This document shows, in pieces, positions 55,358 to 64,000 of a stretch of DNA of 64,000 nt. The notes below the pieces were generated by a model that worked only from the letters and a program-made list of their open reading frames with translations, had not been told where the DNA came from and made no database searches. This DNA comes from Rhynchopus sp. YZ270_cl-10. Lineage: Eukaryota > Euglenozoa > Diplonemea > Diplonemida > Diplonemidae. The stretch is from the NCBI GenBank assembly GCA_964035575.1, contig OZ037879.1, positions 186,001-250,000 on the forward strand. Direction: 5' to 3'. A program made the translations under genes and the position numbers. Position 1 is the first letter of the stretch, and each line of letters starts with the position of its first letter.

Positions 55358-56222
55358 TGGTGTGGCTAAATCCAGTACAAAAACAGCACAAAACAACTAC
55401 AAAAGAAGTACAAAAATTACACTTTATTTTTGGGGTGTTTTTTGCGAAAAATTATTTCCCTGTATAAACTTTTTGGGGGGTCGGAGTCGGGGGGTCGGGG
55501 GGAAATTTTTCTTTTTTGGCCCCCAAAAAATTGGGGGGAAATTTTTTTTTCTCTATTCTCGGGAGTCCGTGCGTGCTGTGATGGGGTCACTTTGCGCTGA
55601 GAAATGAGTATTTTTGACCTAAAATGCATGTGTCAGTTTTTACAGGGCATTTTCAGGTTTAGTGTAAAATATGGTCAGCACTTGACCACTGAGGGTAAAG
55701 TGCAAAGTAAACGTGGGGGCAGTTTGCATAGCTGTGAACTTTGCTGCATGTTGTGACCCCACCATTTTACGGACGGAGCTCGTAGAACCCAATGAGGAGT
55801 GAGAAAGAAGAAGGAAGCATGCAGCATGGCCAACGAAAAAAGTAGCGTACCGTGCGCCTGCGGCGCAAGATTGCAACCCACCCTTTCCCATGACATAGTT
55901 CAGCACAAATGTGCAAATATAAGCGCAATTTTTTGAAATGTTGCGCACCGTGGCTTCGCCAGAAACTTTCGTTCTAGCAAAATACGTAGGTAAAATTTAA
56001 CGGAACTGACGATAATTACCAACGACAGTGCCAATTTATGTCGACATTTTTCAGAAATGTTGCGTACCGTGGCTTCGCCAGGAACTTTTGGGCCATGACT
56101 TGGGGCGATTGGGAAAGTACGAATTGGTACCAAAAATAAAAAAAACCCCCGTTTTTGGGTATACAAAAAAAATACAAAAGAAGTACAAAAATTACACTTT
56201 ATTTTTGGAGTTAGCCACACCA
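55358..56222. mobile_element. TIR element TGGTGTGGCTAA, 5-bp target duplication
   Basis: Ends TGGTGTGGCTAA and TTAGCCACACCA; CGCTT is duplicated at 55353-55357 and 56223-56227. Both ends carry AAAAGAAGTACAAAAATTAC just inside. The core is collinear with 14270-14740 of the element at 13635-15080 and has three GTACCGTG modules (55843, 55939, 56059). No transposase. Confidence 0.8.
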
Positions 56223-56227
56223 CGCTT

Positions 56228-56705
56228 GAAATGGAATTAACATGCAATGGGTTCCCTTTTTTCCCTTCCAGGGGAAAAGAGAGAGAGAGTATTTTTTTCC
56301 CTTTTTTTTCTCATTTACTTTTGTAGCAAAACATAAATTTATGGTGATTCCTTATCTGAATATTTGAATTGAGGTGGAGGCGCCTTGAGGTTTTTTCCTT
56401 TCCCCCCTCCCTCCAAGGCACTTTGATGTGAGATCACCAGCCATGGCTGTACACTGGATCCCAGGAAAAGGAAACCACAACTATGCGACCTCACACCTTT
56501 ACTTACCGCCCTCAATGATTCGCACATTTACATTCAACAAAAAAAAAAAATGGTAATAATTCGGGACCAAGAAGGAGAATACAGAGGCAATGAACGTTTG
56601 AAAGAAACAGCGTAGACTGCAGTGCACGTTGCAGAGCGCCGGCACAGCAGCTGCATCCATTTCTTACAAATTCTCAAAGGGGAAAAAAGAAGCAAAATCT
56701 TTGTT
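56228..56705. other. Spacer before the LINE
   Basis: No gene or recognised repeat; A/T-rich with T and A tracts. Confidence 0.5.
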
Positions 56706-56734
56706 GTACAGACAAAAAAGAAAAGTTTATAAGA

Positions 56735-56770
56735 TGATCCTAAGCCTCTCGTGCTTAGTCACCTTATCAT
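56735..56770 (-). ncRNA. LINE 3'-terminal stem-loop
   Basis: On the minus strand AAGGTGA pairs with TCATCTT (one G-U) and CTAAGC with GCTTAG around the 7-nt loop ACGAGAG; GA is bulged on the 3' side. The stem persists in the truncated copies with paired changes, for example a perfect AGGTGA/TCACCT outer stem at 26266. Probable recognition site for the LINE reverse transcriptase. Confidence 0.7.
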
Positions 56771-56775
56771 ATTCG

Positions 56776-59700
56776 TTATCGCATAGCTTCAGCTGCGCTG
56801 GCTTCTACAAGTTTGTTGTCAGGGATGATGTCATTTCCCCAGCCGGAGTTCGTAATTTTGGCACGTACGATGACGTGTTCGAGCATGTGCATAGTGTAGC
56901 GCGGGTACGTAAAAACTGGGCGACGGTCGTAGCCTATAAGTCCGGGTGCGCCAATGGACCGGAGGCCCCGTGAGGAGGAGATGGCAGATGCGGGAAATGG
57001 GTTTTGGATCCCAAGAGCTTTGCACAGGCGGTGAAGCTTGTTGAGCAATGTGCGCAAGGCAGAGGCCCGTTCTCTAATGTTAGAGGTTGGCCGGAGAACG
57101 TAGATCCTGTGGAAAATTTCCAAGTCAATGGCAAGTTCCACGCATGTCACAGGCAGGTTGGCGGTGCTCCATTTCAGGGAGGAGGCCCATTGGAGCATTC
57201 GCTTCAGTTCGTGGCGCTTCTGCTTGCATCTCGGATCATCGTCCTTCCCAAAGAAAGGGGCGAGCTGCCGGTAGATGGCCTCCTGGTATGGGGGCGCATC
57301 GAACACTTCAAAGTCCATACGCCATGGGTGGCGTGCAGGCGCTGTGGTAGTCCGCGAGGACAGGTGATCATCTACTGCTGTGGTGACGTCCAGCAGGTAT
57401 CTCTGCGTGTCAACGACGACTTGCTTGGGCGTGTTCGTGGGAGCTATGCCATGCATAGCCAGGCAACTCGGGGTGTTCGGGCCGATCCTGTCGAGGAGAG
57501 GGCGGTGCGCTTCCTTCACGTTAGCAGATACAGTGTGCGGGCAAGTCCACAGCAGGTGCTTCGCCAGCCCGGAGGTTGGTGTGAGACATAAGGGGCACTG
57601 ATTCACTTCGAGGTGTATGCCACCTCTCTTTGTTGACTCGTATAGGCACAGCACCGTAGGATGCGCGTAGAGTATCCCATCGCAGATGATACGGCGGAGG
57701 CGGTAAGCTAGCAGGGGGTGGGACCACTGCAATTGGTCGTGCAGGTACGTGGTGTCGGCGAGGTTGACGCCGTGTTGAGCGCCGTCGTAAGTCGGTCTGT
57801 CCAAGGCAAGATCTGTGAACTTCTGTCGTCGGACGATTTCGCGAATGGCGTGGTGTCGTTCACCTGGCGCGAGAAGACCTAGGGCGTGTGTCTTCTCTTC
57901 TTCCACGGGGGCGCTTGACAGCTCCGTGACGGTTGTTAGGTCGTCACACCATCTCACGCCTGTCAGTATGCTAGTGGAGGTCATGTTGCCGACCGGCCCG
58001 TGGGGGCGGAAGTCCCAACCTCCTCCTGCGTTGTACCTCTTGTGTATCGACAGGCATCGTTCTCTCAGTGTTGCATCAAATGCTATGTGGTCAAGCACAA
58101 CGTTCATGGACCGGTTGCATACGATGGCGGCCGGGTCAGTGCGATGGCTCTTCAACAGTACCGTGCGTATTGCGAGGCCTGCGCGCGTACCATAGTCACT
58201 GCCCCAGAGGCAGGTGTTGACGGCGGTGGAGAGTTCCTTCAAGCTAGACTGCGAGGGCAGGGCGTACGGGACCTCATACAGCGCACCCGGGAGGATGCAT
58301 TCTGACACAATTCTATACTTGTGGTAGAACGCCAGCGGCATACATCGTAGGCGTTGTAGGGCTGCGATGGCCTTGCGGACTCGATCAGGGGAGGAGCGTC
58401 GAGAGTGCTTCGAGCAGTAGAGGTAGACCCCTAGGATCTTGACCTTCACCAGTGTTTTGTATCTGTGTCCTGTGTTCGAGGCAAGAGTGCTGGTAAAGTT
58501 CTCACGTGATCCAAATGCTACGGTTTTGGTGTCGTTAAGTTTCATGCCGGTGATGGCACAGAACCTCTCCACAATGCGCAGGCATGGCTCTAAGCTGTTC
58601 ATCGACTTCCGTGACAGTAGGGTGATGTCGTCAGCGTACGCTCGTGAGCAGGAGTTCTTGCAGCTGTCCAGGTCCTTCAGCAGCACCGCGACCAGCGCAT
58701 TAATCATTACGACGCTGATGGGGCACCCTTGGAGGATGCCGTTCGTCACTCTAAACGAGGTACCTACGCCAAGTGGAAGCTGGAACCTACGTTGCAGTTG
58801 CTCGTACATGGTGCGGAGCGGCTGCAGAATGCGGGGGTGTAGCCCAAGTCGTGCTGCGAGCTCGAGGGTAAGCTTCTGGGGGACACGGTCAAAGCATTTA
58901 GCAAAGTCAAGTGCCAGACCGTACAGCGGTTCTCCTCCAGACAGTGCGTCTTCCAGCTGTGTGCAGATGTCAAACAGAACGTTGTGGGCCCCGTGGCGAG
59001 GGCGGAAGCCGTGCTGGTCCTTATGTATCCAGGTTTCTTGCCACTTCTGGATGTTCCGAACGCGTGCAGAAGCCCATAGCCTATACACACTGCTCGTCAC
59101 GGTGATCGGGCGGTGGTCCAGTGGGCCCTTTCCCTCTCCCTTGGGAGTGAGCGTCACAAGCGCAGTGAGCAACGCTTCAGGCCACGTGCCGGATTCTTCG
59201 ATCTCATTGAACGTTTTGGCAAATGCGTTCAGCAGGACCATCGGAAGGCGTTTCAGCTCACCCATACGCCACCCATCGACACCACATGCGCCAGACTTCT
59301 TCTTACTCTGCAGAACGCGGTCCAGGTCTTCCCCAGTGAGAGGGAGCAGATCCATGTTGTGCTTCGTCACATGCTTCCCAAACACAGCGTCGAAATCAGC
59401 ATATTCCGGCTCGGCACACTCGCGGTAGAGCTGGAACACAGATTTCCACTCTTCCTGGAGGATGGCATCCATCTCTTGCGCGTTGGCCGTCAGGGTTCCG
59501 TCTCTTCTAGCCACAGCCAGCAGCTCGTCGGGTAGGGAGCCCCTGCAGAAGGCCGTGAGCTTTTTTCGGTCCACGTCAAAGTTGTGTACCGCCTTCAGCT
59601 TCTGTTGCTTTTCCCTGTAGGTCCTGGTGTCCCTACCCAGGTCACTCGCCAGAGACGCAGAGGTAGTGTGGAGGTCCTCTGCTAGCGTCAGCTGCTCTGC

Positions 59701-60042
59701 TATGCCCAGGGGAAGGTCGTCCACAGATAGGTCACGCACACGCAGCTCCTTGCATTTTCGGAGTGTCGATTCCCACAGGCGGCGAGTCTTGTGCTCCAGC
59801 ACGGTGAACCCCCCATTCACCAATCTTTTAAGTTGAATCTCGAGCTCGAGAGACATGTTAGCCAGGCGGGCCAACTCCACCTGTCGAGGGGGGGCAGCAC
59901 CAGTCGAGTACTTCGTGGTCGGAGCTGCGATCGATTTCTGCACCGGCTGCCTCACCTCACCACGGCCACGGTGGCCACGATTCGTGGGGATGCCGTCGTC
60001 AAAAAAAGTCAATACAAAAAAAGAACAACTTGCTAGCAACAC
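56776..60042 (-). CDS. LINE ORF: reverse transcriptase with C-terminal zinc knuckle
   Basis: 1088 residues from the ATG at 60042. Residues 1-230 are charged and helical without an AP-endonuclease signature. The reverse transcriptase spans about 235-540: KKSGACGVDGWRMGEL, RPITVTSSVYRLW, HGFRPRHGAHNVLFDI, ALDFAKCFDRVP (first catalytic Asp), NGILQGCPISVVM, YADD at 469-472 (catalytic Asp pair), and LNDTKTVAFGS. A Cys/His knuckle C816-x2-C-x9-H-x4-C follows. No endonuclease of either known LINE type was recognised, so target nicking is unexplained: it could use a divergent C-terminal nuclease or existing breaks. The RT blocks resemble lineages common in dinoflagellate and other protist genomes, from memory only. 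The frame is fully open. Confidence 0.9.
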   Translation of the reverse strand: MLLASCSFFVLTFFDDGIPTNRGHRGRGEVRQPVQKSIAAPTTKYSTGAAPPRQVELARLANMSLELEIQLKRLVNGGFTVLEHKTRRLWESTLRKCKELRVRDLSVDDLPLGIAEQLTLAEDLHTTSASLASDLGRDTRTYREKQQKLKAVHNFDVDRKKLTAFCRGSLPDELLAVARRDGTLTANAQEMDAILQEEWKSVFQLYRECAEPEYADFDAVFGKHVTKHNMDLLPLTGEDLDRVLQSKKKSGACGVDGWRMGELKRLPMVLLNAFAKTFNEIEESGTWPEALLTALVTLTPKGEGKGPLDHRPITVTSSVYRLWASARVRNIQKWQETWIHKDQHGFRPRHGAHNVLFDICTQLEDALSGGEPLYGLALDFAKCFDRVPQKLTLELAARLGLHPRILQPLRTMYEQLQRRFQLPLGVGTSFRVTNGILQGCPISVVMINALVAVLLKDLDSCKNSCSRAYADDITLLSRKSMNSLEPCLRIVERFCAITGMKLNDTKTVAFGSRENFTSTLASNTGHRYKTLVKVKILGVYLYCSKHSRRSSPDRVRKAIAALQRLRCMPLAFYHKYRIVSECILPGALYEVPYALPSQSSLKELSTAVNTCLWGSDYGTRAGLAIRTVLLKSHRTDPAAIVCNRSMNVVLDHIAFDATLRERCLSIHKRYNAGGGWDFRPHGPVGNMTSTSILTGVRWCDDLTTVTELSSAPVEEEKTHALGLLAPGERHHAIREIVRRQKFTDLALDRPTYDGAQHGVNLADTTYLHDQLQWSHPLLAYRLRRIICDGILYAHPTVLCLYESTKRGGIHLEVNQCPLCLTPTSGLAKHLLWTCPHTVSANVKEAHRPLLDRIGPNTPSCLAMHGIAPTNTPKQVVVDTQRYLLDVTTAVDDHLSSRTTTAPARHPWRMDFEVFDAPPYQEAIYRQLAPFFGKDDDPRCKQKRHELKRMLQWASSLKWSTANLPVTCVELAIDLEIFHRIYVLRPTSNIRERASALRTLLNKLHRLCKALGIQNPFPASAISSSRGLRSIGAPGLIGYDRRPVFTYPRYTMHMLEHVIVRAKITNSGWGNDIIPDNKLVEASAAEAMR

Positions 60043-60165
60043 ACCGTAACGTCGAACAAAATAAATACACTAAAAAAAGATTAGCAGAAAAGCACGCAAA
60101 TGCTACTCACAGCACAATTCCAGAAAGTTGTCCAACAAGAAAATTAAGCCCCGTACAGACAAAAA

Positions 60166-60610
60166 CACTAGAAGCTGTGGAAAAAAAGAAAACTGCGAAG
60201 AAATACATCACGCTGAACAACGACTCTATTAACGGTGAAGGGATGAATTTTGGCTTAATCCCGAAAAACAGAAACAAATGTGTGGCTGCGAGAGAAAAGG
60301 CAAATAGCGTTGGGTAGGTGAGACGTTCTGCTAGTACTGTACGCTACCACGGTACACCTGCCTGCCTCTCGCAGATGAAGTAAAGAAAAACACAACGCCT
60401 GACTGAGTGTCAAAACCAGCCAAAATTGTGTTTGTACGGTTGCTCTAAAATGATGAGGGTGGGAGGGGATGACGGACGTCAGGTGGAAGACACAACGTAA
60501 CGCTGCACTTCCCTATGAAGAGAAGCGTCCGTTTAAAATGTGGCACAGCTGCACGGCTGTGGAAGTTGAAAGTGGGGAAAAGCTAAATTGAAAATAAAAT
60601 GCAACCACGA
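60166..60610. other. Spacer between LINE and ZIP gene
   Basis: No gene. 60560-60590 (GGAAGTTGAAAGTGG) resembles the end of family A. This should contain the 3' UTR of the ZIP gene. Confidence 0.5.
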
Positions 60611-62371
60611 TTAGCAGCTGCCGTGGTCCTCCGTGATGGCAATGATCCAGAGGACAGTTGCCCCTGCAACCATCCCCAACGAGCACATGATCATGTTCAG
60701 GACAGAGTGCTGTCCCTTCTCTGCCTCAAGCACCTCCGGCAGCACCACACCCAGTGCAAGGTACACAAACGAGCCCAGCGTCACCGCCAACATCCACGGC
60801 TCCGCATCCCCTGAAGAGTCACCAATAATGCACGCAATGATGCCTGCAACGATGCTTGTCGCACCAGACAGCCCGTTCAGAACCACTGCCTGCAGAGGCG
60901 ACATCCCAGAGCTCAGCAGGATCGCAAAGTCCGCCACCTCCTGTGGGATCTCGTGGAAGCACACCGCAAGCGACGTCGACAGACCAAGCGACTTGCTGCG
61001 AGAGAACGACGCACCGATCGACAGCCCGTCCGTGATGTTGTGGCAGCCGTCCGCAATCACCACCACCCACGCAATACGGCCCACCTGTGCCATCGGTGTC
61101 CAGCTGAACCAGCCCGGCTTCTCCTTTGGCGTCACCTCGACACTCTGCGACTCCTCCTCCAGGTTCGCAGGCTCTGTTCCGGTCACAGCCTTCTCAGTGT
61201 CCTGCTCGTGGTGCGCGTGCTCGTGCACAGACTCGCCGCCCAGCACAATCCTGCTCACAGCGTCCACCCAGTAGAACACAAGAACCGTGGCCAGGGCTAC
61301 TGCAAGTCTCCCGTTGATGTCCGCATCACTCAGACCCTCCGAGACGCCTCCGTGCACACCCATCAGGATCGGAACAATGTGGAAAAATGCATCACCCAGA
61401 AGCGCACCAATCGCGAACGACAGCATCACCTGCAGCACAATCGGGTGTGCCATCAGCAGCGGCACTGCCACAATCACAAGCACAATCGACAGGAACGTCA
61501 GAAGCGACACAGCCAGCACAGTGTACCCGTACCTCTCACTGCGTGACGGACGTGTGCAATCGTCTGTGTCTGAGACACATGCGTGCACCTTGTCCAACAA
61601 CACGGCCTCGACCACTGCCGTCACTTCTGCCGCAGACAGCGTGCCCTTGTCCCCCAGAGTCGACACAATCTTGCTGTATCCCTGGCACTCGTGTGCGTGC
61701 TCGTGTTCCCCCTCGTGGTCGTGGTCGTCCTCTGCAAGCAACTGCCCCGAACGCACAAGCACGTCCGCCACACGCCCGTGTGCGTGGTCCGAGTGGTCGT
61801 CCTCAAGCGCAACACCAGGCGCGGACGAGCTCATGATCAGCCTGTACAGCATCTTCACATCCGACACCTCCAGACCCGCTGCATTGCCGCCCGCCATCTC
61901 CATCAGCTTCTCCACTGCAGACGTGTAGCTGTGCTCGCACACCTGGTACGCCTTCACCAGCGCCGCGTTCACAAGCAAGAAGTGCATCTCCGCACTCCCA
62001 AGTGTGCGCACGTGTCCAGCCTCATGTGTGTGGCTCAGCACCTCCTCCACACACACAAGCTGGCTCTCCAGAAGGTCCTGCCCGAGCACGTCCCGCCACA
62101 ACACAAACACCTCTGTTCTGTTCAGCTCGTGGTCCTTGTTCGCATCGTACTTCTCCTGCAGCTCCTCCACAGACGTTGCGTTGAAGCCTGCAAACGTCTC
62201 TTCGTGCTCATCAGAGTGTCCGTGCGACGCGTGTTCTCCAGTGTGTGAAGTGTGCTCCTCTGAGTGCGATGCTTCGTTCCCCACATGCTCCTCTGTGTGC
62301 ACATCCTCGGCATGCACTAGCTGAGCAAGCACCACCACCAGCACTGTTGCAACCACCGATAGAGTGCGCAT
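60611..62371 (-). CDS. ZIP-family (LIV-1 type) divalent metal transporter
   Basis: 586 residues, intronless, from the ATG at 62371, chosen because a clean signal peptide follows (LSVVATVLVVVLAQLVHA). A His-rich lumenal segment (25-58) is followed by an EF-hand-like loop (about 76-87, DANKDHELNRTE), another His/Asp stretch near 205-230, then eight membrane spans from about 283. TM4 has HNITDG at 444-449 and TM5 has HEIPQEVADFAILL from 473. LIV-1 members normally read HEXPHEXGD; here the second His is Gln and the Gly is Ala, which may alter metal choice or rate. A His-rich TM3-TM4 loop (EHAHHEQD) is typical. Role: zinc or related metal uptake into the cytosol from outside or from an organelle. 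Confidence 0.92.
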   Translation of the reverse strand: MRTLSVVATVLVVVLAQLVHAEDVHTEEHVGNEASHSEEHTSHTGEHASHGHSDEHEETFAGFNATSVEELQEKYDANKDHELNRTEVFVLWRDVLGQDLLESQLVCVEEVLSHTHEAGHVRTLGSAEMHFLLVNAALVKAYQVCEHSYTSAVEKLMEMAGGNAAGLEVSDVKMLYRLIMSSSAPGVALEDDHSDHAHGRVADVLVRSGQLLAEDDHDHEGEHEHAHECQGYSKIVSTLGDKGTLSAAEVTAVVEAVLLDKVHACVSDTDDCTRPSRSERYGYTVLAVSLLTFLSIVLVIVAVPLLMAHPIVLQVMLSFAIGALLGDAFFHIVPILMGVHGGVSEGLSDADINGRLAVALATVLVFYWVDAVSRIVLGGESVHEHAHHEQDTEKAVTGTEPANLEEESQSVEVTPKEKPGWFSWTPMAQVGRIAWVVVIADGCHNITDGLSIGASFSRSKSLGLSTSLAVCFHEIPQEVADFAILLSSGMSPLQAVVLNGLSGATSIVAGIIACIIGDSSGDAEPWMLAVTLGSFVYLALGVVLPEVLEAEKGQHSVLNMIMCSLGMVAGATVLWIIAITEDHGSC

Positions 62372-63266
62372 CGTTGCGGTGCGGGTGTGTAGATGTGTAG
62401 AGAAGTGCAAAAACAAAAAGATTCAAATACCTGACAAACGTGTACAGCAAAGGAGGAAGTACGGCACAAGGGATGCATGAACAATGTGGGGGAATGGGGT
62501 ATGCTTTTTTTTACGTATTCAACATTCTAATATAACCTTTTGACAATGACTCTTCCAGCGAATACAACAAAGAACCGGCTGTGGGAAACGGGTACGAAAA
62601 AGTAAACATGAAAGGCTGGTTTTGGTTCGCTTCATGCAAAATAAATATTGGTTCCGCCCACTAAAGTCGCCACGGGATCCACTCTGTTTCGTTGGGTATT
62701 AGAGAAAGAAAACAAGAAAACAATGTACAGCTAACGACCACAATGACGCACTAAAAGCCCAATTACGGACCTCGTCGTCACAACGGCGTTCTATCTATGT
62801 TGGCCATTTGAATGGCCAAGGTAACACTAAATCATACAGGCATGATACACAAGATACTACAGTAGTGGACAAGAAACTTCGCGACCAAATAATGGGATTT
62901 TCCTGCAATTTTTTTGGCGACTTTTTGGTCGCCAATATTACTTGTTCTACTGTAGATCGAATGCACTGCATGCACATAAGGGGATGCTGTCCGAAGGTTC
63001 ATTCGGAAACAATAACAGGGTGGGGGGTACGTCTATTTGGGTTTTTACAACAAAAAAAACAAAAACAAAAAATGTGAATAAAGTTTCTGAGGTGAACTTA
63101 AGCCTCTCGTTGCTGAGTCGCATTGTGCGACGATAATGTGCCACTCTGTGAGCTCTTTTGAAAAAGTTTGTAAGAAACTAAACCTCATTTTCAGTTCCCT
63201 CAAGATCACTATTCAGAAAAGAGAACGGAAATGAGACAGTGTTTTTCAAGGGAATCATTTTGCATT
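62372..63266. other. Intergenic region
   Basis: 63081-63130 is a truncated LINE 3' hairpin (AAGCCTCTCGTTGCTGAGTCGC). GCGACCAAATAATGG..TTTTGGTCGCC at about 62880-62933 is a small inverted repeat. No gene. Confidence 0.5.
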
Positions 63267-64000
63267 TTACCTCCACCCCCTTTTTGCAGGAGAGGGTCTT
63301 CTGTGCGCTGGGGACTGTCTTGCGTTCGGCGAGACACAACGACTTGCGCTTGCTGCAGTGTTCGCCATGGCACCACGCCCTATCCGTGGTGTGTCGTCTC
63401 GGCCTCCCCTTGCCGCCCCTTCGCCCGCGTCTGTCTCAATGTCATCGTCAAACTTCAGGACAAAGGTCTTCGGCTTGCCGTCACCCCCACCACCAGAGGA
63501 GCGCCAGTGCATGCCTGTGGAAGGGTTGTCTGCAGGCTTCGCCTTCTTCCTCCCTGGGCTTGGTGTGGTTCTGTGTGGCGTGCGGTAGGTTTCGTCCTTG
63601 GCAGGCGTCATGCCTTGCTTTGCAGCAGGTGTCTGTGCTTGCGGAGGAGGGGCGTGGTCGTCACGGTGGGGCTGTTGCTGTTGTTGCTGCAGTTGTTGCT
63701 GTTGTTGTTGTTGTTGTTGTTGCTGCTGCTCCCGCCCCCTACTCAGATTGATCTCACTCTGCGAATGGAACGGGTTTTGGTAGTTCTTCTCATCCAACTG
63801 CGCCTGGTGTGGCGGGTGGATGCCTCGACCACGCGACGGCGTCTGCCGGTCCTCCTCAGGGGCGACAAAGGTGTGCGACTTCACTGTCTTGTACTGCTGC
63901 TCAAGACGACCTATCATGGAGTGGAACATGTCGTCGTCCGAGCCGCTCGGGTAGGCACTGCTCGCAAGATCCTCGCAGGGTGTGCTGTTGTGCTGGCGGG
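63267..64000 (-). CDS. Low-complexity polyglutamine protein, C-terminal part (continues past window)
   Basis: The frame is open from the right edge of the window to a stop at 63267, giving at least 243 residues of a longer gene whose start lies outside. Visible order: an acidic stretch (SGSDDDMFHSM), a short helix (IGRLEQQYKTV), a Pro/Arg region, about 20 Gln broken by one Leu (CAG/CAA repeats near 63670-63730), basic phospho-type motifs (TPHRTTPSPGRKKAK), a STGMHWRSSGGGG segment and a basic C-terminus (RRPSPAKRGWR). This is probably a disordered regulatory or scaffold tail; no family was recognised. Composition resembles the coiled-coil protein at 52744-53964 (PSPAK motifs), but I do not claim homology. 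Confidence 0.7.
   Translation of the reverse strand, partial: RQHNSTPCEDLASSAYPSGSDDDMFHSMIGRLEQQYKTVKSHTFVAPEEDRQTPSRGRGIHPPHQAQLDEKNYQNPFHSQSEINLSRGREQQQQQQQQQQQQLQQQQQQPHRDDHAPPPQAQTPAAKQGMTPAKDETYRTPHRTTPSPGRKKAKPADNPSTGMHWRSSGGGGDGKPKTFVLKFDDDIETDAGEGAARGGRDDTPRIGRGAMANTAASASRCVSPNARQSPAHRRPSPAKRGWR

Larger units (their letters stand above)
56719..60152 (-). mobile_element. Full-length LINE (non-LTR retrotransposon), 13-bp target duplication
   Basis: GTACAGACAAAAA is duplicated exactly at 56706-56718 and 60153-60165, which fixes both ends. On the minus strand: 5' UTR about 110 bp, one uninterrupted ORF of 1088 codons, and a 3' UTR of 57 bp ending in a two-tier hairpin and AAACTTTTCT. 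There is no poly(A). Truncated 3' copies lie at 11599, 16951, 26266, 44480, 54391 and 63081. An exact duplication and an open frame indicate a recent and possibly active insertion. Confidence 0.85.

Noticed and set aside
1-64000. LTR retroelement, Polinton or other virus-like element
   Set aside because: No LTR pair, primer-binding site, capsid, integrase or envelope-like sequence was recognised; the only reverse transcriptase belongs to a LINE.

Overview
This is nuclear DNA of a microbial eukaryote (a protist) that I cannot place in a group. The evidence is a spliceosomal protein gene with short cis-spliced introns (GTATGT or GTATGC donors), an ER glycan-trimming mannosidase, a LIV-1-type ZIP metal transporter, a helical-repeat (PPR-like) protein, a non-LTR retrotransposon and dense non-coding repeats. 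Genes are moderately GC-rich with few introns; spacers are AT-rich and full of T, A, G and C tracts.

Layout. 1-30 kb is almost gene-free: tandem repeats, inverted-repeat (TIR) transposons, fold-back elements and short retroposon-like repeats. It holds one interrupted host gene, a cyclic-nucleotide-binding-like exon at 2.96-3.59 kb. 30-54 kb holds most genes: a CCCH-like zinc-finger protein, a WD40 protein ending in a CaaX-like motif, a degenerate P-loop GTPase-like protein, a GH47 mannosidase, a phytanoyl-CoA-dioxygenase-like protein, a two-membrane-span basic protein, SART1/Snu66 (five exons), a PPR-like protein and a coiled-coil protein. 54-64 kb holds a TIR element, an apparently full-length LINE with an uninterrupted 1088-codon ORF and a 13-bp target-site duplication, a ZIP transporter, and the 3' end of a polyglutamine gene that leaves the window. 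Every protein-coding gene I accept, the LINE included, reads on the minus strand.

Mobile DNA is the main story. (1) The LINE ends in a two-tier hairpin whose loop is ACGAGAG. 5'-truncated copies of that end lie across the window, and at least two unrelated short repeat families carry nearly the same loop, as if they share one retrotransposition machinery. (2) TIR elements with clear target duplications (5, 6, 8 and 9 bp) share internal cores but have different terminal repeats, which suggests exchange of termini. (3) A GC-rich dyad module beginning GTACCGTG recurs inside several of these elements. The SART1 introns host several of the insertions, and exact target duplications let the order of events be read.

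The host genes do not form one pathway: glycoprotein processing (GH47), splicing (SART1), metal transport (ZIP), RNA binding (CCCH, PPR) and signalling-like proteins (cNBD, WD40, GTPase-like) sit side by side as in an ordinary eukaryotic region.
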